This document shows positions 23,357-35,261 of a stretch of DNA of 64,000 bases, one piece after another. Each line of letters begins with the position of its first letter. Position 1 is the stretch's first letter. Below the pieces are notes generated by a model. The model ran no database searches. It saw nothing but the letters and a program-made list of their open reading frames with translations, and was not told the origin of the DNA. Source of the DNA: Trichomonas vaginalis G3 (taxonomy: Eukaryota; Parabasalia; Trichomonadida; Trichomonadidae); assembly GCF_026262505.1 (NCBI RefSeq), contig NC_067206.1:30829896-30893895 (forward strand). The letters run 5' to 3'. The translations under genes were made by a program, and so were the position numbers.

Positions 23357-26300
23357 TTCACATTTCGAAAAAACCGAAACTGCAAGGATCTCCGATTCTC
23401 GATATGATAATTTATTTGATTCCGGGGGACACCCCGGTTATCAAATATATTTATTAGAACGGAAAATCTCTCACATTTCGAAAAAACCGAAACTGCAAGG
23501 ATCTCCGATTCTCGATATGATAATTTATTTGATTCCGGGGGACACCCCGGTTATCAAATATATTTATTAGAACGGAAAATCTCTCACATTTCGAAAAAAC
23601 CGAAACTGCAAGGATCTCCGATTCTCGATATGATAATTTATTTGATTCCGGGGGACACCCCGGTTATCAAATATATTTATTAGAACGGAAAATCTCTCAC
23701 ATTTCGAAAAAACCGAAACTGCAAGGATCTCCGATTCTCGATATGATAATTTATTTGATTCCGGGGGACACCCCGGTTATCAAATATATTTATTAGAACG
23801 GAAAATCTCTCACATTTCGAAAAAACCGAAACTGCAAGGATCTCCGATTCTCGATATGATAATTTATTTGATTCCGGGGGACACCCCGGTTATCAAATAT
23901 ATTTATTAGAACGGAAAATCTCTCACATTTCGAAAAAACCGAAACTGCAAGGATCTCCGATTCTCGATATGATAATTTATTTGATTCCGGGGGACACCCC
24001 GGTTATCAAATATATTTATTAGAACGGAAAATCTCTCACATTTCGAAAAAACCGAAACTGCAAGGATCTCCGATTCTCGATATGATAATTTATATTTGAT
24101 TCCGGGGGACACCCCGGTTATCAAATATATTTATTAGAACGGAAAATCTCTCACATTTCGAAAAAACCGAAACTGCAAGGATCTCCGATTCTCGATATGA
24201 TAATTTATTTGATTCCGGGGGACACCCGGTTATCAAATATATTTATTAGAACGGAAAATCTCTCACATTTCGAAAAAACCGAAACTGCAAGGATCTCCGA
24301 TTCTCGATATGATAATTTATTTGATTCCGGGGACACCCCGGTTATCAAATATATTTATTAGAACGGAAAATCTCTCACATTTCGAAAAAACCGAAACTGC
24401 AAGGATCTCCGATTCTCGATATGATAATTTATTTGATTCCGGGGGACACCCCGGTTATCAAATATATTTATTAGAACGGAAAATCTCTCACATTTCGAAA
24501 AAACCGAAACTGCAAGGATCTCCGATTCTCGATATGATAATTTATTTGATTCCGGGGGACACCCCGGTTATCAAATATATTTATTAGAACGGAAAATCTC
24601 TCACATTTCGAAAAAACCGAAACTGCAAGGATCTCCGATTCTCGATATGATAATTTATTTGATTCCGGGGGACACCCCGGTTATCAAATATATTTATTAG
24701 AACGGAAAATCTCTCACATTTCGAAAAAACCGAAACTGCAAGGATCTCCGATTCTCGATATGATAATTTATTTGATTCCGGGGACACCCCGGTTATCAAA
24801 TATATTTATTAGAACGGAAAATCTCTCACATTTCGAAAAAACCGAAACTGCAAGGATCTCCGATTCTCGATATGATAATTTATTTGATTCCGGGGGACAC
24901 CCCGGTTATCAAATATATTTATTAGAACGGAAAATCTCTCACATTTCGAAAAAACCGAAACTGCAAGGATCTCCGATTCTCGATATGATAATTTATTTGA
25001 TTCCGGGGGACACCCCGGTTATCAAATATATTTATTAGAACGGAAAATCTCTCACATTTCGAAAAAACCGAAACTGCAAGGATCTCCGATTCTCGATATG
25101 ATAATTTATTTGATTCCGGGGGACACCCCGGTTATCAAATATATTTATTAGAACGGAAAATCTCTCACATTTCGAAAAAACCGAAACTGCAAGGATCTCC
25201 GATTCTCGATATGATAATTTATTTGATTCCGGGGGACACCCCGGTTATCAAATATATTTATTAGAACGGAAAATCTCTCACATTTCGAAAAAACCGAAAC
25301 TGCAAGGATCTCCGATTCTCGATATGATAATTTATTTGATTCCGGGGGACACCCCGGTTATCAAATATATTTATTAGAACGGAAAATCTCTCACATTTCG
25401 AAAAAACCGAAACTGCAAGGATCTCCGATTCTCGATATGATAATTTATTTGATTCCGGGGGACACCCCGGTTATCAAATATATTTATTAGAACGGAAAAT
25501 CTCTCACATTTCGAAAAAACCGAAACTGCAAGGATCTCCGATTCTCGATATGATAATTTATTTGATTCCGGGGGACACCCCGGTTATCAAATATATTTAT
25601 TAGAACGGAAAATCTCTCACATTTCGAAAAAACCGAAACTGCAAGGATCTCCGATTCTCGATATGATAATTTATTTGATTCCGGGGGACACCCCGGTTAT
25701 CAAATATATTTATTAGAACGGAAAATCTCTCACATTTCGAAAAAACCGAAACTGCAAGGATCTCCGATTCTCGATATGATAATTTATTTGATTCCGGGGG
25801 ACACCCCGGTTATCAAATATATTTATTAGAACGGAAAATCTCTCACATTTCGAAAAAACCGAAACTGCAAGGATCTCCGATTCTCGATATGATAATTTAT
25901 TTGATTCCGGGGGACACCCCGGTTATCAAATATATTTATTAGAACGGAAAATCTCTCACATTTCGAAAAAACCGAAACTGCAAGGATCTCCGATTCTCGA
26001 TATGATAATTTATTTGATTCCGGGGACACCCCGGTTATCAAATATTTTATTAGAACGGAAAATCTCTCACATTTCGAAAAAACCGAAACTGCAAGGATCT
26101 CCGATTCTCGATATGATAATTTATTTGATTCCGGGGACACCCCGGTTATCAAATATATTTATTAGAACGGAAAATCTCTCACATTTCGAAAAAACCGAAA
26201 CTGCAAGGATCTCCGATTCTCGATATGATAATTTATTTGATTCCGGGGACACCCCGGTTATCAAATATATTTATTAGAACGGAAAATCTCTCACATTTCG

Positions 26301-28671
26301 AAAAAACCGAAACTGCAAGGATCTCCGATTCTCGATATGATAATTTATTTGATTCCGGGGGACACCCCGGTTATCAAATATATTTATTAGAACGGAAAAT
26401 CTCTCACATTTCGAAAAAACCGAAACTGCAAGGATCTCCGATTCTCGATATGATAATTTATTTGATTCCGGGGGACACCCCGGTTATCAAATATATTTAT
26501 TAGAACGGAAAATCTCTCACATTTCGAAAAAACCGAAACTGCAAGGATCTCCGATTCTCGATATGATAATTTATTTGATTCCGGGGGACACCCCGGTTAT
26601 CAAATATATTTATTAGAACGGAAAATCTCTCACATTTCGAAAAAACCGAAACTGCAAGGATCTCCGATTCTCGATATGATAATTTATTTGATTCCGGGGG
26701 ACACCCCGGTTATCAAATATATTTATTAGAACGGAAAATCTCTCACATTTCGAAAAAACCGAAACTGCAAGGATCTCCGATTCTCGATATGATAATTTAT
26801 TTGATTCCGGGGGACACCCCGGTTATCAAATATATTTATTAGAACGGAAAATCTCTCACATTTCGAAAAAACCGAAACTGCAAGGATCTCCGATTCTCGA
26901 TATGATAATTTATTTGATTCCGGGGGACACCCCGGTTATCAAATATATTTATTAGAACGGAAAATCTCTCACATTTCGAAAAAACCGAAACTGCAAGGAT
27001 CTCCGATTCTCGATATGATAATTTATTTGATTCCGGGGGACACCCCGGTTATCAAATATATTTATTAGAACGGAAAATCTCTCACATTTCGAAAAAACCG
27101 AAACTGCAAGGATCTCCGATTCTCGATATGATAATTTATTTGATTCCGGGGGACACCCCGGTTATCAAATATATTTATTAGAACGGAAAATCTCTCACAT
27201 TTCGAAAAAACCGAAACTGCAAGGATCTCCGATTCTCGATATGATAATTTATTTGATTCCGGGGACACCCCGGTTATCAAATATATTTATTAGAACGGAA
27301 AATCTCTCACATTTCGAAAAAACCGAAACTGCAAGGATCTCCGATTCTCGATATGATAATTTATTTGATTCCGGGGGACACCCCGGTTATCAAATATATT
27401 TATTAGAACGGAAAATCTCTCACATTTCGAAAAAACCGAAACTGCAAGGATCTCCGATTCTCGATATGATAATTTATTTGATTCCGGGGGACACCCCGGT
27501 TATCAAATATATTTATTAGAACGGAAAATCTCTCACATTTCGAAAAAACCGAAACTGCAAGGATCTCCGATTCTCGATATGATAATTTATTTGATTCCGG
27601 GGGACACCCCGGTTATCAAATATATTTATTAGAACGGAAAATCTCTCACATTTCGAAAAAACCGAAACTGCAAGGATCTCCGATTCTCGATATGATAATT
27701 TATTTGATTCCGGGGGACACCCCGGTTATCAAATATATTTATTAGAACGGAAAATCTCTCACATTTCGAAAAAAACCGAAACTGCAAGGATCTCCGATTC
27801 TCGATATGATAATTTATTTGATTCCGGGGGACACCCCGGTTATCAAATATATTTATTAGAACGGAAAATCTCTCACATTTCGAAAAAAACCGAAACTGCA
27901 AGGATCTCCGATTCTCGATATGATAATTTATTTGATTCCGGGGACACCCCGGTTATCAAATATATTTATTAGAACGGAAAATCTCTCACATTTCGAAAAA
28001 ACCGAAACTGCAAGGATCTCCGATTCTCGATATGATAATTTATTTGATTCCGGGGGACACCCCGGTTATCAAATATATTTATTAGAACGGAAAATCTCTC
28101 ACATTTCGAAAAAACCGAAACTGCAAGGATCTCCGATTCTCGATATGATAATTTATTTGATTCCGGGGGACACCCCGGTTATCAAATATATTTATTAGAA
28201 CGGAAAATCTCTCACATTTCGAAAAAACCGAAACTGCAAGGATCTCCGATTCTCGATATGATAATTTATTTGATTCCGGGGGACACCCCGGTTATCAAAT
28301 ATATTTATTAGAACGGAAAATCTCTCACATTTCGAAAAAACCGAAACTGCAAGGATCTCCGATTCTCGATATGATAATTTATTTGATTCCGGGGACACCC
28401 CGGTTATCAAATATATTTATTAGAACGGAAAATCTCTCACATTTCGAAAAAACCGAAACTGCAAGGATCTCCGATTCTCGATATGATAATTTATTTGATT
28501 CCGGGGACACCCCGGTTATCAAATATATTTATTAGAACGGAAAATCTCTCACATTTCGAAAAAACCGAAACTGCAAGGATCTCCGATTCTCGATATGATA
28601 ATTTATTTGATTCCGGGGGACACCCCGGTTATCAAATATATTTATTAGAACGGAAAATATCTCACTTTTCG
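23357..28671 (+). repeat. 113-bp tandem repeat array, about 47 copies
   Basis: The unit is as at 4678; ATGATAATTT motifs run from 23404 to 28595. It has more variant units than array 1: an inserted TAT near 24093, a shortened hairpin near 24227, a lost base pair in ATATTT near 26043, an extra A near 27774 and 27888, and several one-G-less loops (about 24330, 24781, 26023, 26133, 26243, 27262, 27940, 28392, 28502). Confidence 0.97.
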
Positions 28672-30454
28672 AAATTTTTTTAACAAAAATATGGCATTCT
28701 TAAATTTATAGTTACATGTTATTTCACAATCATTATCATTAAAAAATTCAATTATTCAAGTTGTTTTGTCCCGACGGTTTTTACGGTTATAAAAATGGTT
28801 GCGAACTCAATCCATCAGCAAAATGTCGGTTGGGGTGCCCTTCTTGGCCTCCTGAGTACTCACCAAGATACCCCCAGCTCCCGCAAAACACCTCCCTTAG
28901 GTGAGCATTAACTGATGACATGAGTTAACAATTCTACAAAATCATCAAGCATGAAGGTTTATGATTTATAAATCAAAATCTCAGAAACTGCTTGACTTTG
29001 CAAGTTGCTGTCTTTACCGGTTACTCTGCTGCAATCTCTTTTCTGATTGCAGGCAGAGTTCTGCATCCTGAGGACTTTGCCTTGCAGATATGCTTGTAAT
29101 CACTACGTGAGCAACTTAGTGTTGCAGGTTGCTGTCTTTACCGGTTAGCTTTTTTTGAAGTTTCTTCGCATCTTATATAAGCTCTAGATCAATATTTATC
29201 ATCAGAATTTGCATCTCATAAAGCACGATATTAATCAAATAGGCAAATTTCATTCGGAGTCTCTCATTAAATGAGAAACTCCGAATGAGATTTGCTCTAA
29301 GGTAATGTACTTGTTATGCTTGGCCTAGAAGCAAGGAGGAAACATGTATATGGTTTGTTTATACTGAAGTTATCTGGAATTCTCTCAATTGAGGATTCAA
29401 ATCCAGATAACAGCAGTATAAGTTAATATTGTTGTGCACCTCAGGTTGTTTATAGGCCCGAGAACGAGAAAAGAATTTATGGTGTGAATTGGCTCGATAT
29501 ATACCTACGCTCTGTAAAAAATACGTTATATTTTCTTTCATATGAGAAAAATGTTTTTCTTTTTATAATACTATGTGCTTTGTTACTTCATAAATTGTCT
29601 ATTTTTCTTATTAAAACCTATTTTTTCCGTGTGATTCGGAATCTACGCATTCAAAAAATGCGTTTTCCGCTCTCAGAACGCGAAAATACGAACTACATGA
29701 CGAGATAATTGAGATTTTATCTGGATTTGAATCCTCAATTGAGAGAATTCCAGATAACTTCAGTATAAACAAACCATATACATGTTTCCTCCTTGCTTCT
29801 AGGCCAAGCATAACAAGTACATTACCTTAGAGCAAATCTCATTCGGAGTTTCTCATTTAATGAGAGACTCCGAATGAAATTTGCCTATTTGATTAATATC
29901 GTGCTTTATGAGATGCAAATTCTGATGATAAATATTGATCTAGAGCTTATATAAGATGCGAAGAAACTTCAAAAAAAGCTAACCGGTAAAGACAGCAACT
30001 TGCAACACTAAGTTGCTCACGTAGTGATTACAAGCATATCTGCAAGGCAAAGTCCTCAGGATGCAGAACTCTGCCTGCAATCAGAAAAGAGATTGCAGCA
30101 GAGTAACCGGTAAAGACAGCAACTTGCAAAGTCAAGCAGTTTCTGAGATTTTGATTTATAAATCATAAACCTTCATGCTTGATGATTTTGTAGAATTGTT
30201 AACTCATGTCATCAGTTAATGCTCACCTAAGGGAGGTGTTTTGCGGGAGCTGGGGGTATCTTGGTGAGTACTCAGGAGGCCAAGAAGGGCACCCCAACCG
30301 ACATTTTGCTGATGGATTGAGTTCGCAACCATTTTTATAACCGTAAAAACCGTCGGGACAAAACAACTTGAATAATTGAATTTTTTAATGATAATGATTG
30401 TGAAATAACATGTAACTATAATTTAAGAATGCCATATTTTTGTTAAAAAAATTT
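28672..30454. repeat. 1.78-kb palindrome, copy 3
   Basis: Near-identical to 9766-11546. A few single-base differences between its two arms (for example near 29126) show that the arms can drift slightly. Confidence 0.93.
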
Positions 30455-31203
30455 CGAAAAGTGAGATATTTTCCGTTCTAATAAATATATTTGATAACCG
30501 GGGTGTCCCCCGGAATCAAATAAATTATCATATCGAGAATCGGAGATCCTTGCAGTTTCGGTTTTTTCGAAATGTGAGAGATTTTCCGTTCTAATAAATA
30601 TATTTGATAACCGGGGTGTCCCCCGGAATCAAATAAATTATCATATCGAGAATCGGAGATCCTTGCAGTTTCGGTTTTTTCGAAATGTGAGAGATTTTCC
30701 GTTCTAATAAATATATTTGATAACCGGGGTGTCCCCGGAATCAAATAAATTATCATATCGAGAATCGGAGATCCTTGCAGTTTCGGTTTTTTTCGAAATG
30801 TGAGAGATTTTCCGTTCTAATAAATATATTTGATAACCGGGGTGTCCCCCGGAATCAAATAAATTATCATATCGAGAATCGGAGATCCTTGCAGTTTCGG
30901 TTTTTCGAAATGTGAGAGATTTTCCGTTCTAATAAATATATTTGATAACCGGGGTGTCCCCCGGAATCAAATAAATTATCATATCGAGAATCGGAGATCC
31001 TTGCAGTTTCGGTTTTTTCGAAATGTGAGAGATTTTCCGTTCTAATAAATATATTTGATAACCGGGGTGTCCCCCGGAATCAAATAAATTATCATATCGA
31101 GAATCGGAGATCCTTGCAGTTTCGGTTTTTTCGAAATGTGAGAGATTTTCCGTTCTAATAAATATATTGATAACCGGGGTGTCCCCCGGAATCAAATAAA
31201 TTA
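30455..31203 (-). repeat. 113-bp repeat, inverted, about 6.6 copies
   Basis: Longest of the inverted arrays. It has variant units with an extra T (near 30791), a missing T (near 30905) and a missing T in ATATATT (near 31168). It ends at the usual base and cassette 4 begins at 31204. Confidence 0.95.
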
Positions 31204-31946
31204 GCATTACTAACATTCCTTTTTTATTTAAAATTTTCAATTCTTAAAACAAAGTTTTCTTTAATTTTAATATATTGTTATTTTTGAATAAAAATACAAT
31301 AATACTAATGCACAAAAGCTTCCTAAAATTATATTTGCGCGTTAATTGTAATTCATAATGATTTTGAAATATTCCTCCTGGCCAGAAGAGCCTATTACTT
31401 GATTTTTGGCTTGGGATGCAAAAATAAATGCAATACGTATTTAGAAAGATATCTCAAATCCTTTACCACAGATAATGATGTAACTCTCCAGTTTGTTGAT
31501 ACGATCTTTATGGCGTTTCCTTTACAATAAATAAGTATGCGTTAGAAAAGGAATCCAATATTAGTCAGCCATTTCAAAAATTCACTTAAAAACAAGAATA
31601 TCTTTAAAGAACTGAAGACAGAAGGGCTAAGGCTTTATAAAACAAAGTATATCATTTCTTAGGAACTTAATATGAATAATACCATATACTTTTTATCTAT
31701 TACGAAAGAATTCAGCAATTTTCACACAGAATGAAGTGACAAGATATCTCTCTTTAAGTTACTATATTATTTGCTGCCTTTTATTCTATAATTAATGAAA
31801 TTTTACTTTAATTACAATATAAACATATAAATTTTATAATTTCACATGAAAAAGTTCCTAACCACAAAATTGCCTGGTACAACCATGCCACCTGGCATCA
31901 TCATTCCACCTTGCATCATCATGCCTCCACGGTTGTTCAATTGTTG
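31204..31946. other. Intergenic, cassette 4
   Basis: Copy of 254-994 with one A missing near 31312. No gene seen. Confidence 0.7.
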
Positions 31947-33164
31947 TTACAATTGAGCGATCATATTTTGGTTTTGCTGAAGTTGATTTTGCATTAATAA
32001 AACACCTGCCTGCAATGCAGCAACTTCAACACATTTGGCTTTATAATCATCATCTTTGGAAGAAATAGTATTCTTTAATTTAGAAATTTCATTATTCCTA
32101 TATGAAATACGTGACTGCAATTCAGATATGTCATCATCCTTGGATGAAATACTTTCTTTCAATGAGTCAATTTCGGAATCTTTGGAAGAAAGACGTTTCC
32201 TCAAAGTAGAAATGTCGTCATCTTTGGAAGAAATCTGAGATTTCAATGAATCATATCCACTTTCTAAGGAAGAAACGCGTTTCCTCAATGTAGAAATTTC
32301 ATTATCTTTGGAAGAAAGACGAGATTCCAATGACTCAATTTCTTCATCTTTGGAAGAAATTCGTCTCTTCAAGTTAGAAATTTCGGAATCTTTAGAAGAA
32401 ATCTGAGACCTCAACGGAGGAAGTTCCGAATCCTTGGAAGAAAGACGTTTTTGTAACGATGAAATTTCGGAATCTTTGGAAGAAAGTTGAGATCTCAACG
32501 ACTGGATCTCATTATCTTTGGAAGAAATATGGGATCTCAACGGTGGAAGTTCCGAATCTTTGGAAGCAAGGCGCTTCTGTAACGATGAAATTTCGGAATC
32601 TTTGGAAGAAAGTTGAGACTTCAATGTAGAAATATCGTTGTCTTTTGATTTAAGTTGCTTTTGTAAATTTTGTATGTCAGAATCTTTTGAAGAAATTTGT
32701 GATTTTAATTCATTAACTTGCTTAATGGAATCTTGTTGCTGGGCAAGTTTTTGCTTAAGTTCCTCGCAGTTCTTTGAGGTTTCCCGAAGTTTGTTATAAA
32801 GATCATGGTAATGTTCTGTTAATTTTTGATTTTCTTGAAAAATTTTGTCGAAATGATAGCTGATTTCTTTCATTGATCTGAAATCAAGTTTCTCTTCAAA
32901 AAGAGTTATTAAGCACTTCAATTCTTTGGAATCTTTAACGTGGACACGAGCTTTATGAAAACTTCTGAATAAATCATTAGTACTTAATTGTTCTCTTCCG
33001 AACTTGAAGAGTAAATCAACTTTCCTCAATCCTAGCTTCGAATATTTCAAAACATTGACTGCAATTTTAATTGAGTCAAAGATATAAAAGAATGTTCCGT
33101 CTTCGATATAGCTAATTATATGCTTTGCCGACTCTCTATTATCTATCACGCAATCGCTTAACAT
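31947..33164 (-). CDS. Coiled-coil protein with SSKD repeats, cassette copy 4 (405 aa)
   Basis: Same architecture as the other three copies with one visible substitution, Y79S in the shared N-terminal region. The initiator TCATA is at 33177-33173. The TAA and the in-frame Gly/Met tail are present as in the other copies. Confidence 0.8.
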   Translation of the reverse strand: MLSDCVIDNRESAKHIISYIEDGTFFYIFDSIKIAVNVLKYSKLGLRKVDLLFKFGREQLSTNDLFRSFHKARVHVKDSKELKCLITLFEEKLDFRSMKEISYHFDKIFQENQKLTEHYHDLYNKLRETSKNCEELKQKLAQQQDSIKQVNELKSQISSKDSDIQNLQKQLKSKDNDISTLKSQLSSKDSEISSLQKRLASKDSELPPLRSHISSKDNEIQSLRSQLSSKDSEISSLQKRLSSKDSELPPLRSQISSKDSEISNLKRRISSKDEEIESLESRLSSKDNEISTLRKRVSSLESGYDSLKSQISSKDDDISTLRKRLSSKDSEIDSLKESISSKDDDISELQSRISYRNNEISKLKNTISSKDDDYKAKCVEVAALQAGVLLMQNQLQQNQNMIAQL

Positions 33165-33679
33165 TAGCCTTTTATGACCTGCGACTATAAAAAAAAATTT
33201 TTTTGAGTCGTCATAAAAATACTCATTAGACTAAGATACACATAAATGACTTTTAATTAAAATTGTTTTGCATTCAAATTTTGACAATGCTTACACTTTT
33301 TCTGACTAAAAATTAAATTTCCCAAAGAAAGAAATCTGTTTCATCTAAAGTAATATATGCTGGTACAAGGAACAGATTGGATATAATTATTGCAATATTT
33401 GCCCTAAAGCATTTGTAAATTCTTCGAAGCATTATAAGAAGAATCAAGTTCCTTTTACGATAGCTTTGTTTTGAGATTAACATATATACTATGGATCTAA
33501 AGGTAACATCCCTTAATCAATCTTTTTAAAAACTTTGTCGAAAAAATAAAAAATAAAAATTATCTAGATATAATTATCTTTGATGATCGTTATATTTGGA
33601 AGAGTCTTATTGAGATTACTTTATATCTTGTTAATAAATTTAAGATATTATAATAAAATTTAAAATAAAAACTAAAAAT
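33165..33679. other. Intergenic between paired genes, cassette 4
   Basis: Copy of 2213-2726. Nothing further seen. Confidence 0.6.
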
Positions 33680-35068
33680 TTAGTTAAGTAACGCATTAAG
33701 AATAAGTAATTTTCCTAAAACATCAATAGCTCTGTCAGTAGAATCTTCAGAATCGGAATCTGAACTGGATGAAGATGATTTATTATTACTTCTGAGTTCG
33801 TCTTTTTCTTTGTCAGTTAATTCGCAACCGTGATCATCTAAATAAGATGCCAAATTAAGATAGATCCTACTCCTATTGATTGCGCACTTGATTGGTGTTC
33901 CAGAGTCTGAAACAATATTCTTCTCAACATTAGAATTATTAGCAAGGTACTGAATAACTGCTAATCTGAGGAAGAAAACACCACAATGTAACGCTGTTTC
34001 ATCAACCTCATTAACGTCATTGATGCTTAAGAAATTCTCAGCATATTTGAGGCCTTCAAGATTGCCTGAAATGCTGAATGCATGAATGATACTTTCTCCT
34101 TCTTTTGTTCTGAATTTCATGTCAACATCGCACTTGTTGAATGCTTTGACAAGAGGAAGATCTCCCTTGTATGCAGCATATATAAGTCCATTCATTCCCA
34201 AGAGTCTGTAATTATTCTGTTCAATGTCGCATTTGACATTAATGTATCCATATCTCACTGCATGTTTGATCGTTTCCATGTAGCCTTCTTGAGCTGCGAA
34301 TGAGAGAATTGTGTAAATTCTGTGAACATTTTCAACTCCATCTGCTTTGCTGCATTTCTGGAGGGAGTTTAATGATTCTGATTCTTCATCTTTTTCGCGG
34401 AGTTGGCTTATTGTGCTTTCGTTTGCTGATATTTGTTGCTTCAGTGATTTTACCGTTTTTTCTGAAGAAGAAAGTTGAGATTTCAAAGACTGAAAATCTG
34501 AATCTTTGGAAGATAACTGTTCTTTCAAGGTAAAAATATCGTTATCTTTAGACTTAAGTTGTTTTTGTAATTTTTGTATCTCGGATTCTTTTGAAGAAAT
34601 TTGTGATTTTAATTCACTAATTATCTTACTGTATTCTTGCTGCTGTGAAAGTTTTTGTTGAAGTTCATCACATTTCTTTGAGTATTCGCGTGCTTTGTTG
34701 TAAAGGTCATTGTATTGTTCTGTTAATTTTTGATTTTCTTGCATAATTTTATCGAATTGGTGGCTAATTTCTCTCATTGATCTGAAATCAAGTTTCTCTT
34801 CAAAAAGAGTGAATATATACTTCAATTCTTCGTAATTATTAACATGGACTCGAGCTTTATGAAAACACCTGAATAAATCGTTACTGTTGTATTGTTCCCT
34901 TCCAGATTTGAAGAGTAAATCAACTTCTCTCAGCCCGAGCTTCGAATATTTCAAAATATCAGCTGTAATTTTTATTGAGTCGAAGATTTGAAAGAATGTT
35001 CCGTCTTCGATATAGCTAGCTATATGCTTTGCTGACTCCTTACTATCGATCTCATAATTGCTTAACAT
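33680..35068 (-). CDS. Coiled-coil plus ankyrin-like protein, cassette copy 4 (462 aa)
   Basis: Full-length copy with one substitution (A355V) relative to copies 1 and 3. The start is the ATG at 35068 and the stop lies in TAAA. This copy is next to unique sequence, so it may be the founder or the end copy of the amplification. Confidence 0.82.
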   Translation of the reverse strand: MLSNYEIDSKESAKHIASYIEDGTFFQIFDSIKITADILKYSKLGLREVDLLFKSGREQYNSNDLFRCFHKARVHVNNYEELKYIFTLFEEKLDFRSMREISHQFDKIMQENQKLTEQYNDLYNKAREYSKKCDELQQKLSQQQEYSKIISELKSQISSKESEIQKLQKQLKSKDNDIFTLKEQLSSKDSDFQSLKSQLSSSEKTVKSLKQQISANESTISQLREKDEESESLNSLQKCSKADGVENVHRIYTILSFAAQEGYMETIKHAVRYGYINVKCDIEQNNYRLLGMNGLIYAAYKGDLPLVKAFNKCDVDMKFRTKEGESIIHAFSISGNLEGLKYAENFLSINDVNEVDETALHCGVFFLRLAVIQYLANNSNVEKNIVSDSGTPIKCAINRSRIYLNLASYLDDHGCELTDKEKDELRSNNKSSSSSSDSDSEDSTDRAIDVLGKLLILNALLN

Positions 35069-35261
35069 CAACTTTTATTCACTGACGACTTTCTAAATGT
35101 AAAAAGTCAAAAATGCTTTAAAAATTCTTATTACTTAAATCTACGTATGAACGACTTTTTTTTCAAAATCATGATTTGAGAGAAATCAAGATTTGTGAAG
35201 TTTATTTTTTACATCAACCTGAATTTATTAAGGGTGCACATGAGAGGATCATGTAATGTAA

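Noticed and set aside
4678-28671. Many 66-108-residue frames inside the 113-bp arrays
   Set aside because: They arise from the repeat unit in both directions, change wherever a unit has an indel, and have no start or stop context.
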